Counted from the stretch's first letter, positions 34,404-44,358 are shown. The stretch: 64,000 bases of DNA from Hallerella succinigenes (GCF_002797675.1 NZ_PGEX01000001.1:992001-1056000), one strand, 5' to 3'. Numbers and translations: made by a program. Notes: generated by a model from the sequence alone, not told the origin.

Positions 34404-36652
34404 TATGCACCACCCAGGACTTTTTCGACGTCCGCCCAAACGATTCCGCCGATGGCAGCAGCCTTCTTGTACTGAATCTTCTTTTTGACGAGATTGCACT
34501 TGGAATCATCTAGGGCGCAGTAAAGGTCCAAGCCCTTACGCGGAGCGCCTTCGTGTTTAATCATCTTCAGGTGAAGATTGTAGTTGGAATTATCGACCGA
34601 GCCGTAGTCCAGAACGTCTCCGTGCGGAATAAAGTTGAACGGGGAAACATTCGGCATCTGCGAAAGAGAAATGGTATAAGTGCGCGGCTGCAAAAATTCT
34701 TTTTGGTATTTAGGGCCGAGCTTTTTCTTTTTATCCATAAACTGCTGGCTGTAAGAAGTCACAAGTAAATCGCTCGAACCGAGCCATTCTTCCATCAAAT
34801 TGTTGTAGAAGTCGAGCCACTTTTGAACGCCTTCGAACTGGGAAAGCTTTAAGCCCTTAGACTTGTAAAGAAGCGTATTGATAAAGGTTGTGACCGAGAA
34901 GCAACTGCTCTTGGCGACGTCACTGCCTCTGCAGAATTCTGTACTGCCTTCCGCGAGCTGATTCATCATGTAATTGCGAATGCCTCGCATGTCCGAAGAG
35001 AACATCGGGCGCATCTGAACCTTTTTGCCGTTCGGAAGCTTGGGATAGCCTTCTTTTGTCAAAGCCTGCACAAAGGCGGAATGCGTTGCAAGATGGCTTC
35101 CGTCCACGTGCCAAGCCCAAAGCGTATCGCGCAAAGGCTTCAAGAAGTCAATCTTTTTCGTTTCTCTCTTGGATAAAAGACCGCCCATCACACGGTAATT
35201 CGTTTGCAGTTTGAAATCGCCGACGTAACTACCCGTTAAACGGACGCTCACATCGGTTGCGGCACCGAGCATTCCCGTGAGAAAACTCGTCGGGAAAAGG
35301 CTTTCGCCGATGGCGCTCAACACCGGTCTATCTAAATTCAGCTGCTGAAGCATCATATTCGCCGCATTCTTGCTTGCGCCTTCCTGGAAGAACTTCTTGA
35401 GATCCTTATCCACCTTGGCGTAAAGAAGAGTCTGGTTCTTGTAATAGCTCTGCTTCGTTTTGCTTTCCATATTCTTCTGGTCTTGAACTTCCTTGATGAA
35501 AGCGGCTACTGCCGGATAAGACTTTTGGATTGTCTTGTAATCATCAGCCAGTTCCGAGCCAAAGTGCGGCGTATTCACCGTCACAACACGACGGATATGG
35601 TTCGCCGCATTCTTGTTGCCCACCGGGTAAAGCTTGGAATTTGCGCGCAAGCCTCGGAGCATTTCGCGGACGACAAGACCGCCTTGACTGTGCGCCACCA
35701 GGTCGACCTGATTCTTATCACTCTTCCACCAGTTCTTTCCGTAATGCTTTGCCAAAACATTTTCAAGATACTTGTAAAGCGCAAAAGAAATAGACTTTTT
35801 ACTCTGATTGTTCTTCCACTGCGGCAGGACCTGCACCAGATTGCCGTTCTTCTTTTCGTAAGGTGCCGTGAAGAAGTACAAACCGTTCTTGTTGATTCCC
35901 TTTGCGCTCACGTCTAGATTCTGGTCTCGGGCGATGATATCCGGCAAAGATCCGTCATCATAGCCGGAAACGTTTCCGTTCAAATAATTCGCATCGCTCG
36001 GGTCCGTTTTCCCAATCGGTTGAGCGCCAAAAGCGATGAACGAAGAATTATGCCCCGGCACAAAAACGACAGGACGGGCGAGTTTCTTCGAACCGTTCTT
36101 TTTTTCGGGGAAGGCAACCTTTCTGCCGTTCCAGATTTTAAAGATTTCTTCGGTCGGAACACGATTCAAATCGCGGCAAGCCTTTTTCGGTAAGAACTTG
36201 CCCGTCGTCGCATTGTATTCCGAAAGGGGAACGTCTGTCCATTTGCTGCTCGACTTCCCCACCGTCGAAATTCCCCATTTAAAGTCTCCCTTATACGAAA
36301 GACCGTTTCCGCAATTGACCTTATATTCCGCGGCATAATGGCATTCGATGTAAGGCGAACCGTTTGGACGTGTTTTTTTATAATCCTTGTTAAAGCTGTA
36401 CTTCAAATGGGTCAGCTGAAAAGCGTTCTTGTTGAACTTTCCATTGGAGCCGATATCCGTACAATAGGTATTCGGCGAAAAGCTCGCTTTAGGGTTTTGG
36501 ATTTTACTTGCAGCCACAGGGCTTCCGGGATATGTCAAAGAATTTTTGCTATTCCCTTCTGCAAAATAGAGCAAGGTGCTGTCTGTCTTCGCAACTCCAA
36601 AAGCGACCGAAGACAAGACGATCAAAGGCAAAGCTTTGTTCAAAAGCTTCAT
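34403..36652 (-). CDS. Secreted alpha/beta-hydrolase (lipase/esterase-like)
   Basis: 749 residues. Signal peptide MKLLNKALPLIVLSSVAFG. A hydrolase core of PGAP1/lipase style: RPVVFVPGHNSSF (oxyanion region, about residue 210) and the nucleophile elbow VAHSQGGLVVREML (GxSxG-type, Ser at about 330), followed by VVTVNTPHFGSELA as in triacylglycerol lipases. A candidate catalytic His lies in the C-terminal part (NFIPHGDVLDYGS or WHVDGSHLATHS). The ATG at 36652 follows GAGGAG. Likely acts on exported ester substrates; the substrate is unknown. Confidence 0.75.
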   Translation of the reverse strand: MKLLNKALPLIVLSSVAFGVAKTDSTLLYFAEGNSKNSLTYPGSPVAASKIQNPKASFSPNTYCTDIGSNGKFNKNAFQLTHLKYSFNKDYKKTRPNGSPYIECHYAAEYKVNCGNGLSYKGDFKWGISTVGKSSSKWTDVPLSEYNATTGKFLPKKACRDLNRVPTEEIFKIWNGRKVAFPEKKNGSKKLARPVVFVPGHNSSFIAFGAQPIGKTDPSDANYLNGNVSGYDDGSLPDIIARDQNLDVSAKGINKNGLYFFTAPYEKKNGNLVQVLPQWKNNQSKKSISFALYKYLENVLAKHYGKNWWKSDKNQVDLVAHSQGGLVVREMLRGLRANSKLYPVGNKNAANHIRRVVTVNTPHFGSELADDYKTIQKSYPAVAAFIKEVQDQKNMESKTKQSYYKNQTLLYAKVDKDLKKFFQEGASKNAANMMLQQLNLDRPVLSAIGESLFPTSFLTGMLGAATDVSVRLTGSYVGDFKLQTNYRVMGGLLSKRETKKIDFLKPLRDTLWAWHVDGSHLATHSAFVQALTKEGYPKLPNGKKVQMRPMFSSDMRGIRNYMMNQLAEGSTEFCRGSDVAKSSCFSVTTFINTLLYKSKGLKLSQFEGVQKWLDFYNNLMEEWLGSSDLLVTSYSQQFMDKKKKLGPKYQKEFLQPRTYTISLSQMPNVSPFNFIPHGDVLDYGSVDNSNYNLHLKMIKHEGAPRKGLDLYCALDDSKCNLVKKKIQYKKAAAIGGIVWADVEKVLGGA

Positions 36653-36774
36653 GGATTTCTCCTCAGAAAATGTTTTTGAAAATCGGCGATAAGCCGTAAG
36701 AATTTTTGATTTATAAAAAGGCGCTCTCCTCAAAGAAATTGCCGCGCCCGAGCTAAACCGCCTTGAATTATAAA

Positions 36775-36805
36775 AGAGAAAACCGCACCCGTCAAGGATG
36801 CGGCT
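36775..36805 (-). terminator. Intrinsic terminator of the sbcDC operon
   Basis: Stem CCGCATCC / GGGTGCGG (one mismatch) with a five-base loop, followed on the minus strand by a T-rich tract; about 70 bases after the sbcC stop. A T-run also follows on the plus strand. Confidence 0.75.
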
Positions 36806-36876
36806 TTTTTATTTTCAAAATCTTCAGCGATTAATCATTTTAATCATGACATATTTTGTCAAATATTTAGAAGATT

Positions 36877-39800
36877 TTAGGCGACTCCCATAGAAACGCC
36901 CGGTCCCACAATCTGGCTGTGTCCGCTTCCAGACGGAATGATTTCGATATGATTCGAAACTTCTTCCTTCAAGCGGCCCACGTGAGAGATAACTCCGACA
37001 AGCTTATCGCTGCGCTCGCCCAAATTGCGAAGCACTTCGATTGCCTTCTGCAGCTTATGTTCATCCAAAGAACCGAAACCTTCGTCGAGGAACAGCGTAT
37101 CGATTCGAACGCGCTGGCTCGCAAGCGAAGACAGTCCCAAGGCGAGCGAAAGGCTCACCAAGAACGTTTCACCGCCCGACAGGTTCGCCGACGGACGCGA
37201 CGTTCCACATTCCGCGTCATACAGCGAAATGTTCAAGCCCGTTTCATCGGTTTCAATCTTGTAACGCGGATCCAAGCTGTGCAAATGTTTATTCGCCGCC
37301 GAAATCAACTTGCGAAGAGTCAGCTGCTGCACATATTCCACAAACTTCTTACCGTCTGCGCTACCGATCAAGGAATTCAGCGTACTCCAAACGTGTACCT
37401 TCTGATCCTGAGCTTCCTTTTCGACGATTACTTTTTGGAAGTTTTTCTTCGCCACATCGTTTTCCGTGTAAAGGCGCGTCTTCTTGCCCAGTTCTTCGGT
37501 AAGGTCCGCAATTTCCTTTGCCAAGGTTTCGAGCTTATACGCCACAGTCTCCAAGGTCTGATGTCCCGTATCCAAGGAACGCAAGTGATCCAAGCGTTCT
37601 TCCGCCTGTTGCGATTTTCCTTGGCTCAAGGCGAGATCCGCGGTTACCTTTTCAATCTTTTGCGTAATCTGCAAGCGAAGCACTTCCGGAATCACAGCAT
37701 TCTTCAGATCCTGTTCCGAACCGAAGCCGTGCTCACGCAGCTTTGCCTTGAGATCCGCATCCAAGGATTCCTTCTCGCGTTCGCGTTCCGTAATCTGCCT
37801 CGAAATCGTGTCGAGCTCAGAACGGACCGAGGCGAGATTTTTCGTGCAGCGTTCGCGCTTTTCGGTGAGTTCCACACGCAACTGGGCAACGGCATCGATC
37901 TTTTCCTGGCATTCACGGCGGTCTTCTGCCACATCACGAGATCCGAAAAGTTTTTGACGTTCCATCACGCGATCTTGGGTTTCCGCCTTTTTCTTGCTCA
38001 GGTCGTCTTCGAGAAGGCGCAAGTCCGCCTGTGCGGTTTCCACATTTTGCGCCAAGCTATTTTCGTTTGCTTCAAAAACGGCGATCTGTCTTTTGCAAGA
38101 TTCGATATTCTTGACGCAGGCGCTCCACTGCGAAGCCCAGGTGCGAATCTTCGAAAGAACTATCTGAGGCACTTCGAGATCCGCTTCCGCAAAACCGAAC
38201 GGGCGTAGTTTTTCCACGACCATCTGGAAAGATTCCAAAGAAGCCTTGTTCTTGTTCACGACGTCTTCTTCGCAATTCTTGATGACGTCGTCTGCGGCAT
38301 GGAGCCTGTATTCCGCATCACTAAGCGCATTCTTCGCCTTTTCGTAACGGGATTGCAGACTGTTCAAGCGCCCTGCCGTCGCCGTCAAATCGCCCTTGGT
38401 AAATTCCGTTTTTTCATGTTCTGCGTGATACGGGCTACCGCACACCGGGCAAATGTCCCCGTCCGAAAGCGAAGCCTGCACAAACGACACAATCTTATTC
38501 ATATCGTTCGACAAACAACGATCGCGTTCTTCGCTCACGTTCTTCAAATTCAAAAGCTGATTGCGCCAAATATTTTCCGCTTCATTGCGACGGGTCTTGG
38601 CGACTACCAAAGCATCTTTTGCCTTGAGAACCGCATTTTTCGAATCGGCCAAATGATTCAAACGGTCCGAAATCACCGCTTGTTCGCTTTCGAGCATTTT
38701 GTGCGTCGGGTGAGCCTTTTCGTAGTTTTCGTTTTCCGCAAGAGCCTTTTCGACTTCTGCACGGCTATTCTTCAGCTGAACGCTTTTCTGGCGAAGTTCT
38801 TCGAGGCGTGCCTTTTTGCCGCGGATTTCCGCAATCTTTTCGCTGCAGATCTGTTCCAAGCGAATAATGTCCGAATCCAACTTCGAAACCTTTTCGCGAA
38901 GTTCGCCTCGCACCTTATCTTCAGCACGCAAGCGGTCTTCTTCGCGAGTCTTCGCATCGAGTTCCGTCTGGACCTGACGCCTGTTCAGTTCGCATTCTGG
39001 AATCTTCTGCAACAGATTCTTTTTTTCTGCAGTCTTTGCCGCATAATCCTTGCGGATCAGTTCGAGCTTTTCCAGTTCCGGAATCAAAAGCTGTGCTTCG
39101 TTTCCACGGGAAAGGCGTTTGCGATCCGGTTCCAGATTGCGATTTTCAAGCAAAAGCGCTTCTACGGCTTTGCGCAAGTCCTGACATTCCTTTTCCGCGG
39201 TCACGACTTCGCCGAGAATGCGTTTGAACTCTTCGTTCTTTTTGAGTTCCGCTTCCTTCGAAGCCTTGGTCTTGTTCGAGTTTTCAATCCAAGCCTTCAA
39301 ATCGCGTTCTTCATTTTCCGGGAGCAGTTGAATGCCACTCAGCAGGTTCTGCAATTCTTTCAAATGCGCATCTTCTGCCTTATTGCGTTCATAGACCGCT
39401 TTCGAAATTTTGCGGTAGATTTCCTGGCCGGAAAGTTTTTCGAGAATCGCCGCCTTTTCTTCACGCTTGCATTTGAGGAAGCTGTCAAAGCCTCCCTGCG
39501 GAAGCATCACGGCGCGCATGAACTGGTCAAAGTTCAGTCCGACGACTTCTTCGATTTTCTTTTGGGCTTCGATCGATTTGGAATATTCATCTTTGGCGAC
39601 AAAAGAACCTTTCTCTTCAAAAAGAATCTTGCGGTCCACGCCCTGAATTGCGCCATCGGCGCGATTACGGCTGCGGTGCACCTTCCAAACCGCCATGTAT
39701 CGGCTGCCGGCAGATTCAAAAATCACTTCCGAAAAAGACTCCCCGGTTCCTGTCGTCATCACGAGTTCCGGGCCGACCGAAACACCGCCACGCTTGTCCG

Positions 39801-39993
39801 ACACATTGTCCTGACGCGGCGTTTTACCGTAAAGCGCAAGCGAAATCGCATCCAGTACCGAAGATTTTCCCGAACCCGTCGGACCGGAAATAGCAAACAG
39901 ATGATTGCGCAAAAAGGCAGGATCGTCAAAACGGATATTCCATTCCCCAGCGAGGGAATTCACATTTTTAAAATGGAGTGCGATAATTTTCAT
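36877..39993 (-). CDS. sbcC: Exonuclease subunit SbcC
   Basis: Rad50-type ATPase that with SbcD opens DNA hairpins and blocked ends. 1038 residues: Walker A GPTGSGKSSVLDAISLALYG near residue 38, long coiled coils, the zinc-hook CPVCG near residue 515, a second coil, the ABC signature NLSGGETFLVSLSLALGLSS near 935 and Walker B TLFLDEGFGSLDE. The length is standard. TAATG couples it to sbcD. Hairpin-cleaving SbcCD is of note in a window with many palindromes. Confidence 0.95.
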   Translation of the reverse strand: MKIIALHFKNVNSLAGEWNIRFDDPAFLRNHLFAISGPTGSGKSSVLDAISLALYGKTPRQDNVSDKRGGVSVGPELVMTTGTGESFSEVIFESAGSRYMAVWKVHRSRNRADGAIQGVDRKILFEEKGSFVAKDEYSKSIEAQKKIEEVVGLNFDQFMRAVMLPQGGFDSFLKCKREEKAAILEKLSGQEIYRKISKAVYERNKAEDAHLKELQNLLSGIQLLPENEERDLKAWIENSNKTKASKEAELKKNEEFKRILGEVVTAEKECQDLRKAVEALLLENRNLEPDRKRLSRGNEAQLLIPELEKLELIRKDYAAKTAEKKNLLQKIPECELNRRQVQTELDAKTREEDRLRAEDKVRGELREKVSKLDSDIIRLEQICSEKIAEIRGKKARLEELRQKSVQLKNSRAEVEKALAENENYEKAHPTHKMLESEQAVISDRLNHLADSKNAVLKAKDALVVAKTRRNEAENIWRNQLLNLKNVSEERDRCLSNDMNKIVSFVQASLSDGDICPVCGSPYHAEHEKTEFTKGDLTATAGRLNSLQSRYEKAKNALSDAEYRLHAADDVIKNCEEDVVNKNKASLESFQMVVEKLRPFGFAEADLEVPQIVLSKIRTWASQWSACVKNIESCKRQIAVFEANENSLAQNVETAQADLRLLEDDLSKKKAETQDRVMERQKLFGSRDVAEDRRECQEKIDAVAQLRVELTEKRERCTKNLASVRSELDTISRQITEREREKESLDADLKAKLREHGFGSEQDLKNAVIPEVLRLQITQKIEKVTADLALSQGKSQQAEERLDHLRSLDTGHQTLETVAYKLETLAKEIADLTEELGKKTRLYTENDVAKKNFQKVIVEKEAQDQKVHVWSTLNSLIGSADGKKFVEYVQQLTLRKLISAANKHLHSLDPRYKIETDETGLNISLYDAECGTSRPSANLSGGETFLVSLSLALGLSSLASQRVRIDTLFLDEGFGSLDEHKLQKAIEVLRNLGERSDKLVGVISHVGRLKEEVSNHIEIIPSGSGHSQIVGPGVSMGVA

Positions 39994-41261
39994 TAGTCCA
40001 CCTGACCTTCCTGAACAGCCTTCAAAATTTCCTGGAATGCGAGTTCCACGCGCGCCTTCAATTCCGGATTCTGGGAAAGTCCCATTTCATCCTTTTCATT
40101 TTCCATGCGACGGGTAAAAACTTCTGTCGGCGAAAATTCCGAAAGATCCTTTTCCTCTTCGATCGCCGTATGCGAATTATCTACGCGGGCAACATATTCC
40201 GCATGCACCAATTCAAGACTCGTCTTTTTAAAGTCTTCCGCAAGATTTTGACGGAGGCTTCCCACGGTTCCCGCACCCGTAAACTGCACTCGAATCCAGG
40301 CGCCCGGAGTTTCTTTATCCTGACGCAAAACCTTTTCACGGATTTCCGAAAGGTCCGCGCCCGAAATCGTCACAAGCTTTCTTGGTAAAGAAAGTCCCAT
40401 CGGGCGAATGACCGGAAGCTTTCCTTCTTCCAGATCCACCAAAAGCACTTCACTCTGGGAACGGGCTTCGTCAAAGCCCATCGGAAGCGGAGATCCCGAA
40501 TAGCGGATCCGATCTTCACCGGCCACCTTCTGCGAACGGTGAATGTGCCCAAGGGCAACATAGTCGAAGACCGGCGGGAAAATTTCCGAATTCACATTTT
40601 CCAGATTGCCGACGACCGTATATTCCGTATCGTCTGCATTTTCCGAAGGGGCAGCTCCGGCGGCATAAAGGTGCGCCATCGCCACGATCGGCAAATTCTT
40701 CCCGAGCTTTTCGCGCAGCTCCAGGGCGAGCTTTTGAAGTTTTTCGAAATGCGCCTTTGTTCCCGCACGCACGAACTGTTCATCCGTTTCGAACTTTTCA
40801 CTGCCAAGGCTCGATTGCAAAGCGGCATCGCGCAGGAAAGGAGCCGCGCAAACGATGACCTGCGGGGCCTCTTCACTCGGTAGCGCAAAGACTTCGTTTA
40901 CAAAATGCTTTTCCGCATCCGGGGTCGCCACGACCTTCACGTTCAAAAGTTCGAGCAGCTCACGGGTGGCATTGAGCGTTGCCGGCGAATCGTGATTGCC
41001 CGCGGTCACGACCACATTTTTGCAGCACGTTCCGTTCAGGCTTGTCAAAAAGGAGTAATAAAGTTCCAAAGCCGCATTGCTCGGGGAACCTGTATCGAAG
41101 ATATCCCCCGAAACGAGCAACGCATCCACTTCGTTCAAAACGATGATTTTCTTTAATTCTGCAAGAAAAGACCGGTACTCCTCGATTCGCGAATGATCGT
41201 GCAAGGAATTGCCCAAATGCCAGTCTGATGTATGTAAAATGCGGTATCCTGTATGATTCAT
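39993..41261 (-). CDS. sbcD: Exonuclease subunit SbcD
   Basis: Mre11-type metallophosphoesterase nuclease. Metal-binding motifs are intact: HTSDWHLG (residues 10-17), LLVSGDIFDTG, VVVTAGNHDS, and ALGHIHRSQ. 422 residues, with a C-terminal capping region. First gene of the sbcDC pair, overlapping sbcC by one base. No clear ribosome site is visible before the ATG. Confidence 0.95.
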   Translation of the reverse strand: MNHTGYRILHTSDWHLGNSLHDHSRIEEYRSFLAELKKIIVLNEVDALLVSGDIFDTGSPSNAALELYYSFLTSLNGTCCKNVVVTAGNHDSPATLNATRELLELLNVKVVATPDAEKHFVNEVFALPSEEAPQVIVCAAPFLRDAALQSSLGSEKFETDEQFVRAGTKAHFEKLQKLALELREKLGKNLPIVAMAHLYAAGAAPSENADDTEYTVVGNLENVNSEIFPPVFDYVALGHIHRSQKVAGEDRIRYSGSPLPMGFDEARSQSEVLLVDLEEGKLPVIRPMGLSLPRKLVTISGADLSEIREKVLRQDKETPGAWIRVQFTGAGTVGSLRQNLAEDFKKTSLELVHAEYVARVDNSHTAIEEEKDLSEFSPTEVFTRRMENEKDEMGLSQNPELKARVELAFQEILKAVQEGQVD

Positions 41262-41379
41262 AATGCAAATTTAGTTCGGTTTTTTTGTCAAAAATGACAA
41301 ATTCCGAAAAAAGCGACTTTTGTCACGCCTTAAAAATAAGAACGTTCTCAATTTTAGACTTTTTATTTATATTAAGAAC

Positions 41380-42219
41380 GTGGAAAAATTGACCGACATC
41401 TTTCAATATACGCATTTTCGCAAGTATCTCGCGGAATATCAAGGCGCAAGGGCTCTTGTAGAGCCTTCTTTTAGCCGTACCGAAATCTGCGCAAGGCTCG
41501 GGCTTCCCAAAACCCGAAGCTACTTCGCCGATGTCCTCCGCGGCAAAAAGGTTTCCCCGCGCATGGTCCAAAAGTTCATCGAAGTTTTGGAACTCAACCG
41601 CAAGGAAGCGAAATACTTTGAATCCATGGTCAAGCTCGACCAGGCAAAATCGGATGCGGTCCGCAAGGACGCTATGGAAGAACTCTTGAAGATCAATCCG
41701 CACCCGCAGATGCTCTTGAATTCCGACGCGTATGAATATTACGCCAAGTGGTATCACAGCGCCCTCTTCGCTATTTTAGACGTGATGGACGTTTCCGACG
41801 ACCTTTCCTCGGTCGCAAAGCGTATATTCCCCAAGGTCACGATCGGCAAGCTGAACGAATCCATCGCACTGCTTTCTCGACTCGGCCTTATCCGCAAAAA
41901 CGATGACGGTTTTTGGAAGCCGACCAAGGATTCCATTTCGAGCGGCCCGTACAACAACGACGAACTGATTCGCGAATACCAGCTCCAATGTTTTGAACTT
42001 TCGAAAGAAGCCTTGCTCACCCCGAGCAAGAATCCGCACGTGATGAACACCCTCGTCTTTAGCCTTTCGAAGAACGCTTACAAAAAGCTCGAAGCGGAGC
42101 TCCAGGCATTCAAGGCAAAGGCGCACCAGATCGTCGCCGAAGATCAGGAAAAAGCGGACGGCGTTTACCACATGAATATTCACCTGTTCTCGAATCTCGA
42201 CGCGGAGGCCAAGCCATGA
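41380..42219 (+). CDS. TIGR02147-family protein (Fibrobacter-type regulator)
   Basis: 279 residues. Starts EKLTDIFQYTHFRKYLAEYQ and continues with FSRTEICARLGLPKTRSYFADVLRGKKVSPRMVQKFIEVLELNRKEAKYF in sequence style of the TIGR02147/DUF4423 family, which is many-copied in Fibrobacter and looks like a DNA-binding regulator with an N-terminal helix-turn-helix. The GTG at 41380 is preferred; the open frame runs 20 codons further upstream from a TTG. A palindrome AGAACGTTCT (41339) and a second AAGAACG touching the start codon could be an autoregulatory site. ATGA overlap with the next gene indicates coupling. Confidence 0.75.
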   Translation: MEKLTDIFQYTHFRKYLAEYQGARALVEPSFSRTEICARLGLPKTRSYFADVLRGKKVSPRMVQKFIEVLELNRKEAKYFESMVKLDQAKSDAVRKDAMEELLKINPHPQMLLNSDAYEYYAKWYHSALFAILDVMDVSDDLSSVAKRIFPKVTIGKLNESIALLSRLGLIRKNDDGFWKPTKDSISSGPYNNDELIREYQLQCFELSKEALLTPSKNPHVMNTLVFSLSKNAYKKLEAELQAFKAKAHQIVAEDQEKADGVYHMNIHLFSNLDAEAKP

Positions 42220-43730
42220 CACTTTGGAAAAAATATTCCATGCTCGCTGGCGGAGCCTTGATCCTTGCAGCCTGCAGCAGCTCCGATCACGCGGGCGTCA
42301 TCAGCACGACGGAATCCGGCAAAACGCTCGCTGGAATTGTCGTCACGCACGCAGGCGACGCCGTCGCCCACACGTCCGTCTATGTTGTCGCAAGCGATTA
42401 TACCGCCCACGCAGACAGCATACTTTACTCGACCGTCTCCGATGAAAACGGCAACTATCAGATTTTGCTTTGCAATCTTGCCGATGGCGAATACACCGTT
42501 CTTTTTGAAAATGCGGAATCGAACCTCGTTTCCAAGGAAGAACTTGAAATTGAAAGCGACACGAAAACCGTGGAAAATAACACGCTCACCTTGAACACGG
42601 AACTTTCGACCGCATCCGAAATCGCCGTAGACATCGAAGCGTACAAAATCTCGGCAGGCAACACGCTCTGCCTGAACGGAACGCTCAGCTGCACCGTCAT
42701 TACCGACACGGACATTTCGAACGGCATCGCTGTTTTGACGGCCATTCCGGAAGCCGACTACAGCTACTTCACGGTTTACAGCTCGCAGAAAATATCCACT
42801 CACTACGTTGACATGGAAATCGACGAAGGCGAAGCCTATACGGTTTCTGGCAAAGCAACAAAAGCGCAGCTGATTTTGAGCCGCACCCTCCCGGATTCGT
42901 TACAGTCCAAAATCCAGACGGATGTGGATTCCGCCACATTCCCGATTTGGATTTCGAACAAAGTTGCGTCCCCGCTCCTGGTGGACGACAACGGTTTTGT
43001 GTTGCCGACCGAAAAGGTTTACAGCACCGCGGATTCGACCCTTTACTGGAGCGTTTTCCCGACCGTCGATTTGAGCGCATCGACCAGCCAAAAGCTTTAC
43101 ATTTTCAATTCCGAAATCCAGCCCGTATTTTCTTCGCAGGTGCGCTACAGCATGCACTGGGATTCTTTAAGCGCCGAAGGCGTTTGGGCGGGGGCAAAAG
43201 CTTATGCCGCGGGCGATAAACCGGATACAGTAAAGGCGTTCCCTGTCATCGTAGACGGCAATTTCGCCGTTTCATTCTGGACAAAAATCGAGAAGTCCGC
43301 ATTCGAAAACGATTCGAGCATTGCGCTCTTCACCGCCCTAGAAGATTCGCTCGGAATCGTCATTCGACAGAACGGTTCGAGCAAGAACCTGGGCGTGGAA
43401 CTCTTTGTGGATTCGGATACACTCGTCATTTCCGACACGACCGTTTACGGCTCTTCCAAGATTGCCGACGGCAACTGGCATCATTACGCCGTTTCCATCA
43501 ACGGCCATCACATCACCATTCTCAAAGACGGCAAAGTCATTCGGAACACGGACTTTGAACTTTCGAAAGGTTTTGGAAACGTGCAGAGCTTTACCCTTGG
43601 CGACAGCCGATTCGAAGGCATCCTGGACGAATTCAAGATCCTCGGTGGAACGCAGGATTCGAATTCTCTCCGCCTGATTTACGAGCTGGAACGCGCCGAT
43701 CAAATTCCGTGGACAGAAGTCGACGACTGA
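42216..43730 (+). CDS. Lipoprotein with C-terminal LamG/concanavalin-like domain
   Basis: 504 residues. Signal peptide with lipobox LAAC (MLAGGALILAACSSS). An N-terminal carboxypeptidase-regulatory-like beta domain (GIVVTHAGDAVAHTSVYVVA ... DENGNYQILL, residues 37-95), middle beta-rich domains, and a C-terminal LamG-like domain (about 345-500: VIVDGNFAVSFWTKI, DGNWHHYAVSINGH, ILDEFKILGG). Typical surface-exposed glycan-binding design. Coupled by ATGA to the TIGR02147 gene, a pairing that suggests the regulator controls this lipoprotein. Ligand unknown. Confidence 0.75.
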   Translation: MTLWKKYSMLAGGALILAACSSSDHAGVISTTESGKTLAGIVVTHAGDAVAHTSVYVVASDYTAHADSILYSTVSDENGNYQILLCNLADGEYTVLFENAESNLVSKEELEIESDTKTVENNTLTLNTELSTASEIAVDIEAYKISAGNTLCLNGTLSCTVITDTDISNGIAVLTAIPEADYSYFTVYSSQKISTHYVDMEIDEGEAYTVSGKATKAQLILSRTLPDSLQSKIQTDVDSATFPIWISNKVASPLLVDDNGFVLPTEKVYSTADSTLYWSVFPTVDLSASTSQKLYIFNSEIQPVFSSQVRYSMHWDSLSAEGVWAGAKAYAAGDKPDTVKAFPVIVDGNFAVSFWTKIEKSAFENDSSIALFTALEDSLGIVIRQNGSSKNLGVELFVDSDTLVISDTTVYGSSKIADGNWHHYAVSINGHHITILKDGKVIRNTDFELSKGFGNVQSFTLGDSRFEGILDEFKILGGTQDSNSLRLIYELERADQIPWTEVDD

Positions 43731-43739
43731 ATCATGCCA

Positions 43740-43850
43740 TCCCCAAACTTTTCGACTCACACAAATCTTCGTAAAACAGAATTCTTGACGCGAGGAAAAT
43801 AATCAACCACTCCGACGATTTTATCGCAATGCCGCAACTGGTTGATATAT
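43740..43850 (-). pseudogene. Decayed 3'-end fragment (A) of the 126-residue gene family
   Basis: Matches the 3' part of the gene at 55816-56187. Compared with the longer fragment B at 44566-44747 it lacks the stretch between two CAAATCTTCG repeats, as expected from a deletion between direct repeats. No start. Confidence 0.65.
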
Positions 43851-43851
43851 C

Positions 43852-43983
43852 GTGCTTGGCATATTGGCCCTTTTCGGGGCTGGCGACGCGGGAGACGCAT
43901 GCACCATCACCTTGCTGTTGAAAGTGCTTCCAATACTCAGTTTCGCGGGGATTTTTGCGTCGTTGATATTCTGTGGAGAGTGA
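43852..43983 (+). repeat. Hydrophobic-peptide repeat, copy 1
   Basis: 43 codons from GTG: a short lead, then GAGDAGDACTITLLLKVL and one membrane-spanning stretch ending IFCGE. No ribosome site. Same unit, in variants, at 44749, 53451, 55054 and 55622. Confidence 0.6.
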
Positions 43984-44089
43984 TTTTTTCAAATTTGGCG
44001 CAATTTGTAAAGCCAACGGGTTAATCCAACTTAGAAGGGTTTGCATTTTGAGCAACTAAAAAGGTATATTGAGAAAGGAGGTTTCTCTT

Positions 44090-44308
44090 ATGCCTATCGA
44101 ACTGCTGCAAGAAAAAGTCAAGGCCATCCCCGCAGAATATGTAGGGGAAGTTTCTGATTTTATCGATTTCATTCTCCAGAAATCGCTAAACACGTCCGTC
44201 AAGCGGAATGTAAAAAAGTTCGGTATCGCTAAAGGCCAGTTTTCCATCCCCGACAATATCGATTCCTGCAATGACGAAATCGCAGAAATGTTCGGGGTGG
44301 GCGGATGA
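44090..44308 (+). CDS. DUF2281-like antitoxin, orphan
   Basis: 72 residues: MPIELLQEKVKAIPAEYVGE, then VSDFIDFILQK, a pattern seen in DUF2281/VapB-type antitoxins that pair with PIN toxins. AAAGGAGG gives a strong start at 44090. The C-terminal IAEMFGVGG is followed by ATGA overlap with a toxin start that is broken after five codons. It is therefore an antitoxin left without its toxin. Confidence 0.7.
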   Translation: MPIELLQEKVKAIPAEYVGEVSDFIDFILQKSLNTSVKRNVKKFGIAKGQFSIPDNIDSCNDEIAEMFGVGG

Positions 44309-44358
44309 AAGTCTTACTATTTGCCAGAACTGTTCACATGAAATGCCGCAACTGTTAA
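44305..44358 (+). pseudogene. Toxin gene remnant (VapC-like start)
   Basis: Starts ATGAAAGTCTTACTA (MKVLL), as many PIN toxins do, overlapping the antitoxin stop by four bases, then runs into unrelated sequence and stops after 17 codons. The catalytic Asp expected after MKVLL is missing. Confidence 0.6.

Noticed and set aside
38299-39996. Plus-strand open frame of 565 codons opposite sbcC
   Set aside because: Shadow of the SbcC coiled coil; Phe/Arg-rich and without motifs.
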